From contig NC_052510.1 of the NCBI RefSeq assembly GCF_014356525.2, positions 19,618,532 to 19,682,531 of the forward strand: 64,000 nucleotides of DNA, read 5' to 3'. The translations under genes and the position numbers were made by a program. Of this stretch, positions 23,895-48,540 are shown one piece after another (position 1 is the stretch's first letter; each line of letters opens with the position of its first letter). The notes under the pieces are model-generated. The model was given only the letters and a program-made list of their open reading frames with translations. It was not told where the DNA came from and searched no databases. Origin of the DNA: Nilaparvata lugens (Eukaryota > Arthropoda > Insecta > Hemiptera > Delphacidae).

Positions 23895-24656
23895 TCAATA
23901 TTCAAATTCATTGCTCGATGGATTTTCAGGTGTAAATTCATTGTTGGGTGGATTTTGTGGTGTACGTTTCTTTAATTGCAATTTTCTCTGTGGTTTTTCT
24001 CTAGATTTACATGAGCGCAGCCCAGTTAACCAATTCAAGGCATCATCTACTAGAATGTCGCATCTTCTGCGCTTTCCGGATTTTTTCCTCAACTCTGATT
24101 TTTCTATAACTTCATCTTGAAAATACTCCAAAATACTAGGCGTTTCAATATGGGATGACATATCCAGAGTCTCGTCATTTCTACGTTTTCTTGAGCTATT
24201 TCTGGATACCGGTCTCAATTCAATTTTTTCTTGAATGGAATCAGAACTAGTAGAAGTTGCATCTAGTTCATTTAGAATCAGTTGCTTTTTGCCTTTTTTT
24301 GATTCGATTTTTCCTTGGACACACTTACAAACAATTCGACTTCCACTAGCTAATGATGAAAGCGATTCTTCATCTAGAAATACTGTATATACTGTTTTAG
24401 AGCATACTTCATCTCCTAAATTTTGCTCTGATTTTGATGGAGAATTTTCACTAAGTTTGGAAGTTTTTCCAATAAAATTTAACAATTTTTGATCTTTTAT
24501 TACAGGAGAAACGTCATCTATTTGTGATTTTTCTTTGTGAGGTTCATTTTTCAACTGAATAGATATGTCACCTGAACATTCTTCTTGTAGCGTTGTTATC
24601 GATTCCACATTCTCAATTTTTAAATTTGTTTGAGAATTACTCTTGTTTTGTTCCAT
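23895..24656 (-). CDS. Hypothetical basic protein, 253 aa, intronless
   Basis: An uninterrupted frame of 254 codons from ATG 24656 to TGA 23895. A longer frame to 24716 would need a TTG start, so I use the ATG (context AAGAATATGG). I recognise no family. The N-terminal half is acidic and Ser/Lys/Gln-rich. The middle carries basic clusters (RNSSRKRRND near residue 165, KKSGKRRRC near 203) that could act as nuclear localisation signals. The C-terminus is Lys/Arg-rich and ends in an imperfect repeat (NPPNNEF and NPSSNEF). There are no membrane segments. The length without stops is unusual for this AT-rich sequence, which favours a real gene; codon usage and transcription cannot be checked here. 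A CAAAAG just before the ATG could be a splice acceptor, so a 5' exon is possible. Confidence 0.55.
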   Translation of the reverse strand: MEQNKSNSQTNLKIENVESITTLQEECSGDISIQLKNEPHKEKSQIDDVSPVIKDQKLLNFIGKTSKLSENSPSKSEQNLGDEVCSKTVYTVFLDEESLSSLASGSRIVCKCVQGKIESKKGKKQLILNELDATSTSSDSIQEKIELRPVSRNSSRKRRNDETLDMSSHIETPSILEYFQDEVIEKSELRKKSGKRRRCDILVDDALNWLTGLRSCKSREKPQRKLQLKKRTPQNPPNNEFTPENPSSNEFEY

Positions 24657-26580
24657 ATTCTTTTGTGAATAAAATTTTGGAGATAAAAAATAATGTTTAC
24701 AAGAAATTTTAAACAAAGTCCTGAACGTGATTGTAAATTTGAAAATTTTAAATGTGAATTATTATAATATTGAAACTCCATGACAACGGAAAGTTGTTTA
24801 AGTAACTTATTTCAATTCAGATGTAAAAGCTCAAAGCTGTGATAATTTTATAGGATAAGAAAAATATTAGATTAATGAAAATCAATTTAGCTAAGACAGG
24901 AATAATAATTTTATTTATGTTTGTACAAAAGACAATTTGAGTACAGATCAAATAAGTAATAATATAATGTTTTTAAATAAAATAATTCGTTGTTAAAAAT
25001 GCTTTGATAAATTACTATTAAAAAGTTCACAGAATGCATTTTGACAGTAATAAAACATAATTATACATTGAAGATACCAATTGATACATTCTAAATAGAC
25101 GAACTAGATTAATTTACATTTTGAATTTTCTTTGGGTGAAATTAGAAAAACAGCCAAATATTATTTAATAGGGAATCTTAGTATTCTTATTATTAGAATA
25201 ATACTAGAATACTAAGACTAATACTAGATAGTCTTATTAGTATTTTAATAATTTTAGTTCTCAGCACAGTCATTCACATTATAATATAAATAGACATGGA
25301 TCAAAATTATATTCAATTAATTTAATACAAAAAAATAATATGAAACGTTTTTGGTACCGGCACAGATTAAAAATTTAGATAAGGTAACGCAACCCCTGAG
25401 GAAATCCAGTTATCCCATAGAAAATCCCCTGAGTCTAAAAGAGGTCAAATTATTTATAACTAAAATAAAAATAAGTGTAACTGTAATGATCTGAAAAGCT
25501 GCATCAAAAATAAAGATCAAATTCTTTACTCTATAAATAGTTTATCAAAGTTTGGCAAGAATAAAAAGATGTACTAAGTACGTTTCTTGTAATGTGCGTA
25601 TTGGAAACGCAAATGTGTTTCTTGATAACCCACAACATGATTTTTTTATTACTGATCAATCATCATTATTTATAAAAACATACAGTGGAGTGTTAATTTA
25701 CGCTAGGAGTATTGTAAGAATGTTATGTGTTAGGTGGAATGGGCATGGCACTTTCTTCTGTCTCTTGATATTTGCTTTCTTATACTTGCTAGCTTGCTAG
25801 AGTTTGAAATAATAGTAGTGAGTATAGTGATGTTCTGCTGATACAAAATAAATACAATAATTATAATTTACATTGTAGTTCAATACTTACATTAAATAAA
25901 GAATTATAAATTATATATAATATGCGGATATTTCTTATGCACAATAGTGTACACTACGCTATATAATGAAATGGAAATATTACTAATTTATTTTAAATAA
26001 ATTAAACACATTTTTGAGTTAAACTATTACATAACTCACTTAAAAAAATTAATATCGATATAAATTCCAATCATTTGAACAACTTGCATTTCACACGTGC
26101 AACCATTAATAATAAATGAGACTTGAAGTCGATATCATCACATTAAGCCTCAGTTTTCATAGAAGAAAACCTGATTTCGGTATTATAATTATTGTAGACT
26201 AGCATTAAATTCTAAAGTAGTTAGAACAGCTAGCACTCAACACATACACTAGATCTTGAATAAAGCTCGATGCTGTTTCATCGGAAAACATTTAAAAATG
26301 CATTTGATTCCGAGTATAGTAATACGTCAAGTTAAATAATATTATACTAATTATATAGTTATATTTTAATAAGCGAATAAACAGATCTCTGCGCACATTA
26401 ATAACTGGAATTTCACATTCCATAAACGATCTATGAATCAATGTCCCGGTTTACAATCAATCAGATTCATCGTGTTATGGCATAACGTGCAATATAATAA
26501 AATTAAAATGAACCTGATAAATTGTAAACTTCCATAGTATCATCAATTAATATTAAAACTGTAACTAACGCTAGAAAAGA
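24657..26580. other. Intergenic region and SCOC 3'UTR
   Basis: AT-rich, with no gene seen. The part next to 26580 is presumably the SCOC 3'UTR. A short ORF at 25552-25800 has no recognisable features. Confidence 0.45.
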
Positions 26581-26723
26581 TTACTTCTTCTTTGTTTTAG
26601 GTGAAGTAGACTGGAATACACTCGATGCCGACATCAAGTTTTCAATGTACTGCCCTAAAACTTGATTTTCTGAGCGAAGTTTCAGGTTTTCCTCTTTTAC
26701 ACTGTCCACCCTCTGAGAGAGAT
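26581..26723 (-). CDS. SCOC: SCOC exon 4
   Basis: Acceptor TTCTTCACAG. Encodes the highly conserved coiled coil ([20 protein letters not shown], then [15 protein letters not shown]) and a basic tail; stop TAA at 26583-26581. Confidence 0.95.
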
Positions 26724-29700
26724 CTGTGAAGAAGAAAACATATTTAAAATACTAAACATCACTCTATGAATAGAAAATGTTCTATTCTTTGATTGTATAT
26801 GATCAAATATTATTATACTCTAGAAAAGGGTAACATATCAATCAAAAGAGCAAGCATTATTTTTTAGAAATTTTCTGGCTTGGAAACCGAATAGTTTCTT
26901 GTATTTGCTCAATGACGTTCTAATATACAGAGTGAATCATATGTATAGGAACCCTTCAATAAGTTGGAGACTGTTGTAGATATCATACTGTAACTTTCAG
27001 GATAGGTTATTGGTCAAATAACCTTTTGACGTACGGTACAACTGAATTTCAACCCCTCATAAGGGGGTGACGTAGGGGTTGTAAATAGAATATTTTAAAA
27101 GTAAACACCCATTGTGTGGTACATCATTTTAAAGGCCTTTTTGAAACAAGAAAGACGACATCAATCAAAATGTTCTATGATACTTGTATCAAAAATGGCG
27201 GCTGATCAAAGTTTTAGTTTTTAAAGAAATGAGGAATTGTAACTCAAATATTCTGAATGTAAACACCCATTGTGAGAAACAACATTTTCAAGGCCTTTTC
27301 AAAACGATAAAAAAGACACCAATAAAAATGTTCTATGACAATTTTATCAAAAATGGCCGCTGATTGAACTTCATCAATTATTTATTTAAAAGCTAAAACT
27401 TCAATCAGCCGCCATTTTGGATAAAAGTATCATAGAACATTTTTATCGATGTCATCTTTCTCGTTTTGAAAAGGCCTTCAAAATGATATTTCTCACAATG
27501 GGTGTTTACATTCAAAATAATCGAGTTACAACCCCTCATTTCTTTAAAAACTAAGGGCCGTTTTCGGAGCTCGGGATTTAGCTAAGTTCTAGACTTTAAC
27601 TGGCTTTAAACTCTGGAGTCAGAAAATTGGCTTTCCGAGTCAGAGCGTTAACGTAGTTGAGGACTTAAATAGACTCTGGAGTTTAGAGATCATGTTAGAC
27701 CCTGAAGTTTATAATTTCGCTTTCTGAGTGAAGGGCTTATAAGTCCAGGACTTGAATTAGATTCTCGCCTCTTTCTGAGTCAAGGATTTATCAAAAATCG
27801 TTAAGTCCAGGACTTGAAACAGCAAATTGATGTTATCTTTCTTTTTTAAAAGGCCTTAAAAATGATCTACCGTACCACACAATGGGTGTGTACATTTAAA
27901 ATATTCTATTTAAAACCCCTACGTCACCCCCTTATGAGGGGTTGAAATTCAGTTGTACGTCTAAAGGTAGAGTATTTGACCAATAACTTATCCTGGAAGT
28001 TACAGTATTATATCCACAACAGTCTCCAATTTATTGAAGGGTTCCCATACATATGACTCACTCTGTATAAAATAATATATTTGTTCTTTGCCTAACCTAT
28101 GGTCTTCAATATGGTGACCAATATCATAATGTGCACTAAAATGAAACTAAGGCCTCTATTAGACTAGTTCCCGTGCAGTCAACTGAACGGTTGGTCGCTT
28201 ACTCGGTCACCGGCCATTTTCACGCCGATTTCTCACCGACTCGACACCCATAATATCCTCTGATTTGCTGAGAATTCAGCCGTCTATTATAATTATCCAA
28301 TTGAATCACATTCTGGGATATCTCAAATGTGCGAAAATCTGCTGGAGTGTCATTCATATTAGTCCAGGCAATGAATGCTCAAAAGAGAGTATATAGGGAA
28401 AAGTTTGGAAGACAATTTTTGACCCCGCAGTTCCGTTCATGGTAGTAGGGAGGTAAACATATAAAAAGTCCCCACCCCTACCCCATGGGCTTAGGGGGTG
28501 GGGGTGGTTCAAAGGTACCATTTTTTGGTTTCTCGCATAGAACTCGAAAACTATGCATCTTTTCTAGTTTTCGAGATATTCGCTCTTGAAGGTGTGACAT
28601 TTTGAAAAAACACGTTTCTCTTCCATTTTTTTCTATTTTTGCTCATAACTTTTTAAAAATCTATGGTAAAAATCCATGCTGATTATGAGCTCATAAAGCA
28701 TTAAATTCAATTTTATGTATAATTTCACACTTTTACGCATTTCCCTACAACTGTTGCAGCAGTGTTGAGTGTGAAATCTCCAGTTTTCAACAGTAGACCA
28801 ATTGACATAGGAATTTGGAGGGAAAGTTTTGAACACAATTTTTGACTTTGCAACTTTGTTGAGATTAGTTGAGAGGTGAACATATCAAAAGTCCTCATTC
28901 CTTACTCATGTGCTAAAAGGATAAGGGTGGTTTGAAAGTTGCATTTTCAGCTTTTTGCTTCCACGCTCATATCTTGAGAGCAATACGTTCAACCGACATA
29001 ACTAATCGTAATTTGTGTTTATTCTCCAAAATTATTGAACTTTTTTAATCAATACGAGCATAATGCAATTTAAAAGTCAAGGCCTTTCCTTTTACCTTTA
29101 AAACCCTAATTAAACAGAGCCTATTCAAACATTCTAATTTGCAACGGTGTAGCTGACTAGACTCCCTGTGTATCAGCCTGCAACGTAAACAAGATGCTGT
29201 AAGAATGTACAGAGTGAACGGCACAACGTCCCACTTGTTTCTGTTTGTCTTAAAAAGACACTCGCAAATCTGAGGCACTCCTTGGGTGGGGAGTGCCTCT
29301 TTACTGCATGATTTCAATTTGTCTAGTGTTCAGTTCAAATTAAAGTTTATTTCCACAAAGTAACAAATTAACTATAGGCCTACATCACAAATGTGATGAA
29401 TTGAAATCAACTCAAATAAACAAAATTCCTCACTGAGAAATAATAAATTAAACAATAATAGTATCAATACTTCTATTCCTAACTAGTAAAAATTATAATG
29501 TACAATCAAACAATTGGAACCGTTTTGGGCGTAAACCTGTGGTACTTTTCTGTAAGTTGTGTGATTCTAAATGATTAAATAAATAAATAGACTGAATGGA
29601 TTGAGGATTATTTTATCATTACATGACTATTATTATTTTTAACCTAATTTGTTCAAAAAATACAGCATTCTTCCTGTAAAAGACCTCTTCAAATATGATA

Positions 29701-32700
29701 TCTTATTAAATAATTATTTTTCTAATAACTATAAAACGTCAAGTAGAATTTTGCAAGAGCGAAGACAAGGCGCTGCATATAAGAGGTTTATTGGGCCCGA
29801 ATACAATAACCATCATGGTAAATGTGAACTTAGTTATCTTGTACCTACTATTTTCAATGAGTTGCCACATGATTTCATTGGTCTGGATAGAATTTCAATT
29901 GTTAAAAATAAGATGAAACATTTTCTGTTGAATAATTTGAGTGAATTTGAATGATCCTTTTTTCTCTTTTTTTATCTACTTTTTTCTTGTGTATTATTAT
30001 TTGCGATAAGCAACAACTGAAATCCCATTGTTTTATTATAGTCATTGCTACACAATACAAATTAAATTAATATTATCAATGTATCAATAAATTATTTTTC
30101 TACTTAAGATTTACAACTATTTTTCTTTTGATATGATTTGGATTAAAATTAATTATTTTTGAGATCACTGATTGATTATATCAATGTACTATTTCTATGT
30201 TTTTTTCTTATAAAAATATAATGTAAAACTTTACTCCTCCAGTCAAACCTTCTTTAGAAGGTTTCGGAGAATTTATTTTTCGTCTGGTAAGATATATTTT
30301 TTTGAAATTTTCCACTGATAAGGAAATTGCTTTGTTTATTATTCTTCATTTTTTGTTTGTAAGATTTCTTTTTATAAGTGTATTTTTCATTTTTGTTTGT
30401 TATATTTTCTGTAATAAATTCCCTTCTTCTGGGGGTACCAGGATGAAGGAAAAAGGAAAAGGATTATTATTATTAGTATTATTCAACACACCTAATAGCA
30501 TAAGCTTGGTGGAAATCTACTAGCATAAGAGAGAATTTGTCTGCCAGTATGAGTAGCACCCTAATACTAAGAGAAGAAAAAGAAAAAAAATACTGAACTC
30601 GAGGATTTCTGAACATAGGTAATTCTACTCATAATAAAATTGGGTTTTACCTAAGGAAAGGTTAAAAAGAAAAGGTTAAATTAGGTTTTGGGTTTTAAAT
30701 GGAAATATGTTAATATTGTTTGAAATGTGTTCATAATTTAAAAACACAAATAAAGAAAAGTTGAAATACTCGCACATTTGTGACATCGCACTTATAAATT
30801 ACACGCACTGGGTGTTGTGTCGGTGAGAAATCGGTAAGATTGAAGCCCACTACTGTTAAAGTACGTTAGTTTTTGTAGGGTGCCACATATAGGCTGCCGG
30901 TGTGTTTATCAGGCTCGGTTGCCAAAATGTGGCTGCCCGACTGGCTGCCATAATCTAATAAGGGACAAATTGTAAATTTTATAATAATTTGTTGATAATT
31001 GTAATAATGTCATTATCAAATTAATAGACCACTATTATTCAATTAACTCGAGTATATTACAGTAATATTACAGTTTTTCTAATTATTTGTCTATTAAGGA
31101 TAGAAATAATTGGAAATCTTGAATCAAGGCCACATACCGTCCAAAGTATTTTGAAGTTCCAATACTTGAGATATCAAACGAGCTTTCTCTTCTTGCTCAT
31201 CAGGACTCATATCTGGATCCAAACCTGTAATCATCGTCTATTTTTATTCCATATTCTAAACTATTTTTTATGTTTATAAGTAAATTCATCTAACTAAATA
31301 ATAGGAATGAATCATAGTAGCCTACTCATTTACAATTACAATTGTACAAAAAATTGTCGTAAAATAAATATTTATAATACAGGTACTTGGAGGTGAGTTT
31401 CATTGAGATCAATATTTAATAAGGTCTAATAAAGTATAGTATTTCAGTATTTTAGGACCCGGTTGCACAAAAGCCAGTTAAAATTCAATCATAATTAAAA
31501 TCTATGAGGACCAATCAGAGAAAGCGTTTTTGAAAATGAGCCTTCTTAGATTGGTTTTTGTGGCATTAAATCATGATTGGAATTTGACAGGCTGTTGTGC
31601 AACTTGAACTGAGTCCTTTTTCAAAAAATAAAAGAAAAAAGGCACTTGAGTATGGCATGAATGTAGAAACTGATTTTAAAATACTGCAAGGGAAGACATA
31701 CTAGTTTTTTATAATTACAAAAATAACATAAACTTTAAATCCATTCTAGACGCAAATTATACCGACATATATATTTATCATATACCTATATGATAATATA
31801 TAACATAGCCTATAATATCTCATGAGAGATATTTGATTGCAGTTTAAGTTTAATTGAGTATTTAAAAATATTTCAATAATAATGAAAAAAACTTACTGTT
31901 GGGTCCTGGACTGCTACTTCCATTTGTGAATGTGGATGGAATAGAATCGAGACTGCGACCTCTCAACATGGGATCAGAAGCCTCTGTCATATCTCCATCT
32001 TCTGAGATTACGGCTAAAAATATACATTCATGTTCAAAAATAATCTTACATGAAAAATATGCCAATGTAACTTATTTCTGTGTAGCCACAGCCATATTTC
32101 AAATAAAAACCATGAAGAGTTTAGATTAATTAGAGTGAATAATTTTTTTAGGCGTCAACTTTCAGCTTCATTTATTTCTGTTTCTTCCTAACAATATGAA
32201 AACGGACAGGGTCTATCCCTAAATGAGCAATGATTTATTTGTTGTGCACTGTCATTATGGAATCAACAGTATAAAGACAACATTTTGAGCAAACACAAAA
32301 AAAATGAAAATTAGACATAAAATAATAAAATTAAAAACAAGATTCAGCCAGCCCTATTCTACTGGTTGATTCCAACTTGCAACACTTGCACGACAATGCT
32401 CTTTCAAAAAAAATCCAGTAAGTTACCTAAAAAGGTTAAAATTTTTTTAAAAATCTAGTAGAGAATCTAGGGAAGGGTTATGTCTCCAATGACATTCAAC
32501 TTTTTTGAAAGAGTGGCATCACAAATGAAGACTATAGTTGAACAATATAGGCCTACTATTAATCAATCAGAATATTATTTTGAAAGACTCAGATAAAGTG
32601 AATCCAAATATTACAGTATACAGTACCTTAGTAAGTTATAACTTTCTTTATCTGGTTTATCTTGATGAAACATCCAAATAAATACAAGGCTGCTCGAGAC

Positions 32701-32855
32701 TATGAGTAACTTACACGTATAGTCTTTCTCTTAACTGTACTCAAAAATATTATGAGTTACTTTTAAAAATTAATCAAATACATACCTTGTGGATCGTCAT
32801 CCGCTAAAGGAATATTATTCATATCATCGTGAATCTTGGTCCCAGATATTTCCAT
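26581..32855 (-). CDS. SCOC: SCOC, short coiled-coil protein
   Basis: Four minus-strand exons (32786-32855, 31897-32013, 31138-31224, 26581-26723) splice in frame to 138 residues. The C-terminal half is a continuous coiled coil: [54 protein letters not shown], with a Lys-rich end. This is nearly identical to human SCOC, so the identification is firm. The N-terminal half ([20 protein letters not shown] and a Ser/Pro-rich stretch) is less conserved. SCOC is a Golgi-associated effector of Arl1/Arl3-type GTPases and works with FEZ1/UVRAG in autophagy control (known for the mammalian protein). It is divergent with the CHIC gene, whose ATG lies about 550 bp away. Intron 3 (26724-31137) contains a large foldback and LINE debris. 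Confidence 0.95.
26924..28069. repeat. Large nested foldback element in SCOC intron 3
   Basis: Outer arms (26924-27150 and about 27838-28069) share CCCCTCATAAGGGGGTGACG and the terminal sequence ATACAGAGTGAATCATATG as inverted copies. A second inverted pair (about 27225-27370 against 27395-27555) shares AACACCCATTGTGAGAAA and GAACATTTTTAT. Sequence around 27554-27825 (GGGCCGTTTTCGGAGCTCGG onward) interrupts the symmetry and looks like a later insertion. Confidence 0.85.
28398..28960 (+). repeat. Repeat family C, two adjacent plus-strand copies
   Basis: AAGTTTGGAAGACAATTTTT at about 28400 and a diverged version (GGAAAGTTTTGAACACAATT) at about 28820 start two related blocks, each followed by a run toward a GGGTGGTT motif. 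The reverse complement of the first occurs at 50940-51112. Confidence 0.75.
29500..29600 (+). repeat. LINE 3'-tail with conserved-loop motif
   Basis: GTTTTGGGCGTAAACCTGT at 29522-29540, then ATTAAATAAATAAATAG at about 29574-29590. This is the LINE-sense orientation of the motif found reversed elsewhere. Confidence 0.6.
29645..30530 (+). mobile_element. LINE RT C-terminal fragment with 3'UTR
   Basis: An open frame from 29649 to the stop at 29954 encodes [37 protein letters not shown] and [18 protein letters not shown], a typical end of a non-LTR RT polyprotein. T-rich 3' sequence follows. The other parts of the element are absent. Confidence 0.65.
31138..31224 (-). CDS. SCOC: SCOC exon 3
   Basis: Encodes [20 protein letters not shown] and the start of the coiled coil (LELQNTLD); donor GTATGTG. 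Confidence 0.93.
31465..31602. repeat. Short palindromic MITE
   Basis: GTTGCACAAAAGCC at about 31472-31485 pairs with GGCTGTTGTGCAAC at about 31590-31603. Related to the element at 12959-13092. Confidence 0.7.
31897..32013 (-). CDS. SCOC: SCOC exon 2
   Basis: Acceptor TATATTTTTAG. Encodes [20 protein letters not shown] and a Ser/Pro-rich linker ending GSSSPGPN; donor GTAAGT. Confidence 0.88.
32786..32855 (-). CDS. SCOC: SCOC exon 1
   Basis: Start ATG at 32855; encodes [20 protein letters not shown] and the next three residues, ending one base into a codon before GTATGT. Confidence 0.88.
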
Positions 32856-33403
32856 GTTTGTGCGAGAACTTTTACAGAATTATAGCACTAATATCATGAA
32901 ATACACAGATATTCCAAAGTTGTACTTTTGATTATGCTACTTTCAAATAAATTAATTTATATTTTATATTGTCAATACATTTTCTAGCAGACATCTCAAT
33001 CTCAATTCACATTCACACACATCATGGATGGACGCAAACATTAAACTGGAACAGCTGTTAACAGATTTTTTTTAAATCATGTAAAAGATCTATCAGGAGA
33101 ATATAATATAAATTAATTTCTTAAAAGTGTAATATTCATCAAACCGAATGAAAAATGATGAATAATCTTTACGTTTTGATCAGATCTTATTTTTTGAAAA
33201 ACAGCAAAAATTATTTCAGTTTGTAGCTATTATGTTGGTGAACGTGCTATATTTACTTTACTTGTTTTCATGATCGTCTGTATGCAGTCTGCATCTGCAG
33301 TGTCTTGTATGCGTTTTGTGTTTATTTTCTTTCAATTTGCGTTTATTGGTCCAGTATGATCTTGAATTAACTATTCCAATTTTGTCAACTAAAATTTGAA
33401 ATA
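32856..33403. promoter_or_regulatory. Probable bidirectional promoter of SCOC and CHIC
   Basis: The two start codons lie 548 bp apart on opposite strands, so both promoters must fit in or near this interval unless there are distant 5'UTR exons. No TATA box or named element is clear. Confidence 0.55.
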
Positions 33404-45313
<11,910 letters not shown>

Positions 45314-48176
45314 TTGAGGATGACGATGCTGAAGATCATCCTAATCACTGCAAGGCCTAATTTGCGTATGGCGTGAATGAATCCAACAACCATCAAGCTC
45401 TCACTTAATTGCTGTACATCTTTTGTACAGCTAATTTTTACCATGTAATTCGACAGATTTCCTACGATGTACATTTGAGTCTAGTTGTAAGAAAACAGGT
45501 ATCGAAGAATGGGGTTGATCTCCAATTTTGGGAATAGTGCAAAAAGGTATAACGAATTTTTGCTCATGATTTCTGAGAGACAGGAAGGCTTTTTTAAAAG
45601 TATGACTTTGATGTAATGTGACTAAATCGAAAATAATTCGAGATTCAAATTGATTCACAAAATGCGACTAATCAACCATTGGTTAGTAATCATTAACTAT
45701 TCTGAAATAAATAAAACATCATATCCGACTAAATTCAGGTGACAGAAGATTTTTACTTTATAACTCGGTTGCCTAGACTGAAAAATGTTGTAAATAATAT
45801 TGGTAACAATTTAAATCTCGTGCTAGCGTTATAAAAATATTTTGTTAATAAGAATTATTATTGAATCAATTTACAAACATCACATAACATTAAGCTCATC
45901 ACATTCACATAATAATAATCATCATCAGATTCTTTCAATAAAAAATTTATACGTAAATCAGTAATTAATAATTATCCTTTCCTTTGTGCATTTTTCAATT
46001 GAAAACTGATTGCACTTTTACACATTGATCTAGGAATGTATTGCATAATTTCACTGCTATTTCGAATTGTAACTCATTTTTCTATAATTATGTATCAATA
46101 TGATGTTTATAAGTGAAATTTTATTTGTTAGAACATGATGAGAGTAACTATTATGAGTTAGTTTTACATTATTGATGAAAATAATGCGTAATTGAATCGA
46201 CAATATTCCTATTTTCATAGGTTTTGAAAAAAATAGAAAATAAGTTTTAATGAAAAATGGTGATTAAAACTTTTTACTACTATGGAATTATTAGCATTTG
46301 ATTCGATAAGTGATAAAATGTATAATACAGCTAGGCTAATATCTGAGAGTTATTTTGGCTTGAATTCAGACAATAGAAGTTTTCTAGTGTAACTTAACTG
46401 TCTTTCCATGACAGTGAAGAAGTAATTTTTCAACATTATCATAACCACATGGTTTTATTTTGTTGATTTCCTCTGTATCTAATAAAACTGACATTATTTT
46501 ATGTGTTATCCCCATGAAAATTCACATTTCAATCACTTTCAGCTACAATCATGATAGAATCAAAATAAATTATGTCCTTGTATATTATATATTTTGAGCG
46601 TGTAGAACAAAATTGTTAGGGCAGTGTATTGCCACTGAATTCGGATAAGATTTGTTGCTTTAATATGGAAATTTTTGGACATAAACTTGAGGAACTATCC
46701 ATTACTATTTTAGACTTGATAATAAAAATTAAGTTTTAGTTTAGTTCTTTTTGGTACGGTAATTGATTTACTGTCATCTCGCCTAAAACTGTGATTATCC
46801 TCAAGATCGTGTATTTTGAATGCAAAATTCAAGCAATTTACGATATCTTCATTATTTTGTTATTCTATCATGCAGTAAATACATTTATACAGTTCCTCTA
46901 TTTGTGTAAGAATTCTCGATCATTTTTAGTAGAATTATATGTTTTAATTTATTCTTGATTGGAAGAGTTTATCTACCATCCGGTAGTCTCTAACATGCCT
47001 TGTTTCTCAATTACTCACCACTCCTGTTTGTATCTTACAAAATAATGGCAATACTGTTTGTTATATAATAACCTTCTGTACACGGTTTTAGATTAACAAT
47101 ATTTATTTTCATTCCAAATGTATTTACTGTACAGTAAATACAATTAGCCTATACTGTTATGATATTTCTATTATCAGTCTATTCAGTTATCCGTCACTCC
47201 AGGTCCCGAAGATGAGGTTCAATTGTACCAAAAATTCTTATTCTTGGCGTTAAAAATAACTTCAAGAAAATATAAGACTTCATATGATCTCCAATTACTC
47301 GATCCACCAATAATTCGCGGGAATTTTATATTAGAAAATTTGTGTCAATATTCAATTTAAAATTCATGAAACCATATTACAGCCAAACCATTGAACAATA
47401 GTGAATCTTCAGTCTCTAAAATTTTCTTTCAATTGATAATAAATAAAGCAACAGATTAATTATTGAAAAAATCCAAGAGTTGGCTTGAACCCAAGGTACC
47501 TAGAATACATTACAATGTATTCTAGGTACATTGGCTTGAACCAAACGAAAGTTCAGATTCACATTGAAATGAAATATCCGGGCACAATACGATAAAATGT
47601 TAGCATAGACTAGGTAATACACAAGTAAATAGCCAAAGGCGTCATTTTTCATTTGCATTTCAGTAGCTCAACAACTTCATTAACTATTATTTATATCAAA
47701 TATTTACATTAGAATGGGTACTACTTCGAAACAAGGCAAAAACTGACTTTTCAATTTTTTCCCATTAAAGCATTAATACGTTTATAAAATAAATTACTCA
47801 ATTATGAGTGATACTAATTATGTTAGGTACTAATTGTTTTGTTTTTTTTAATAATTCTCATTCTATGATGGCTCGAACTCGGTAGAAACGTTTGGAGGAG
47901 ACAGCACAATTTAAATAAATACGGTAAATATAATGATATTGTAGTTTTTCTTATGATATTCCTTGTTATTTGTGTGTATGAATGCTTGTTTTCAACAACT
48001 TTCTCATAACCCTGATGTACTAAAATTGTAAATTATGTTTTCATAATTTCATCCAAATAGCAGAATTTGTAAGTTATTATTCTAAAATAATATTATATAT
48101 TTTTTTAATCAGCTTCTGTTTTACGGTAATCTATAAATGTTCTTACATTTCTCAATTTACAACATTTTGGTGACTT
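45314..48176. other. CHIC 3'UTR and gene-free AT-rich sequence
   Basis: AATAAA signals at 45706-45715 follow the CHIC stop by about 395 bp. Beyond that no gene or known RNA is recognised. GGTACCTAGAATACATTACA near 47500 includes a small palindrome. Confidence 0.4.
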
Positions 48177-48540
48177 GGTCCGTATGCAGATACTCTGTTT
48201 AAACGGAGAAATGTCAGCTGTTCGTTTAAACCCCGAATGAAACACTATGATAAATAACCATATCTACTAGTAAACGTAGTGTTAAACGCGATTTTTACGA
48301 ATGTTCTTAACCAAGCGTGCTTTGTTTGCCTAGCAACCAATTAAAGAAATGAATAAGATTGATTCTAGTTTCTGGTTGTTAGGCAACCAAGCGTATTCAA
48401 CTAAGGGTCATTATGCTAACACTACGTTTAACGCTAAACCACGTTTACTTCTAGACGGTTGCATTTATCATGTGTTTCATACGGGGTGAAAACGAACAGC
48501 TGACATTTCTCCGTTTAAACAGAGTATCTGCTTACGGGCC
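48177..48540. mobile_element. Palindromic MITE, 364 bp
   Basis: Starts GGTCCGTATGCAGATACTCT and ends with the near reverse complement (AGAGTATCTGCTTACGGGCC). Inner pairs also match: GAAATGTCAGCTGTTCG with CGAACAGCTGACATTTC, and AAACGTAGTGTTAAACG with its inverse. The element is almost fully foldback. No clear target duplication. Confidence 0.88.

Noticed and set aside
25552..25800. 82-residue ORF with hydrophobic C-terminus
   Set aside because: No ATG at the start, no homology I can recognise, and it lies in probable SCOC 3' flank.
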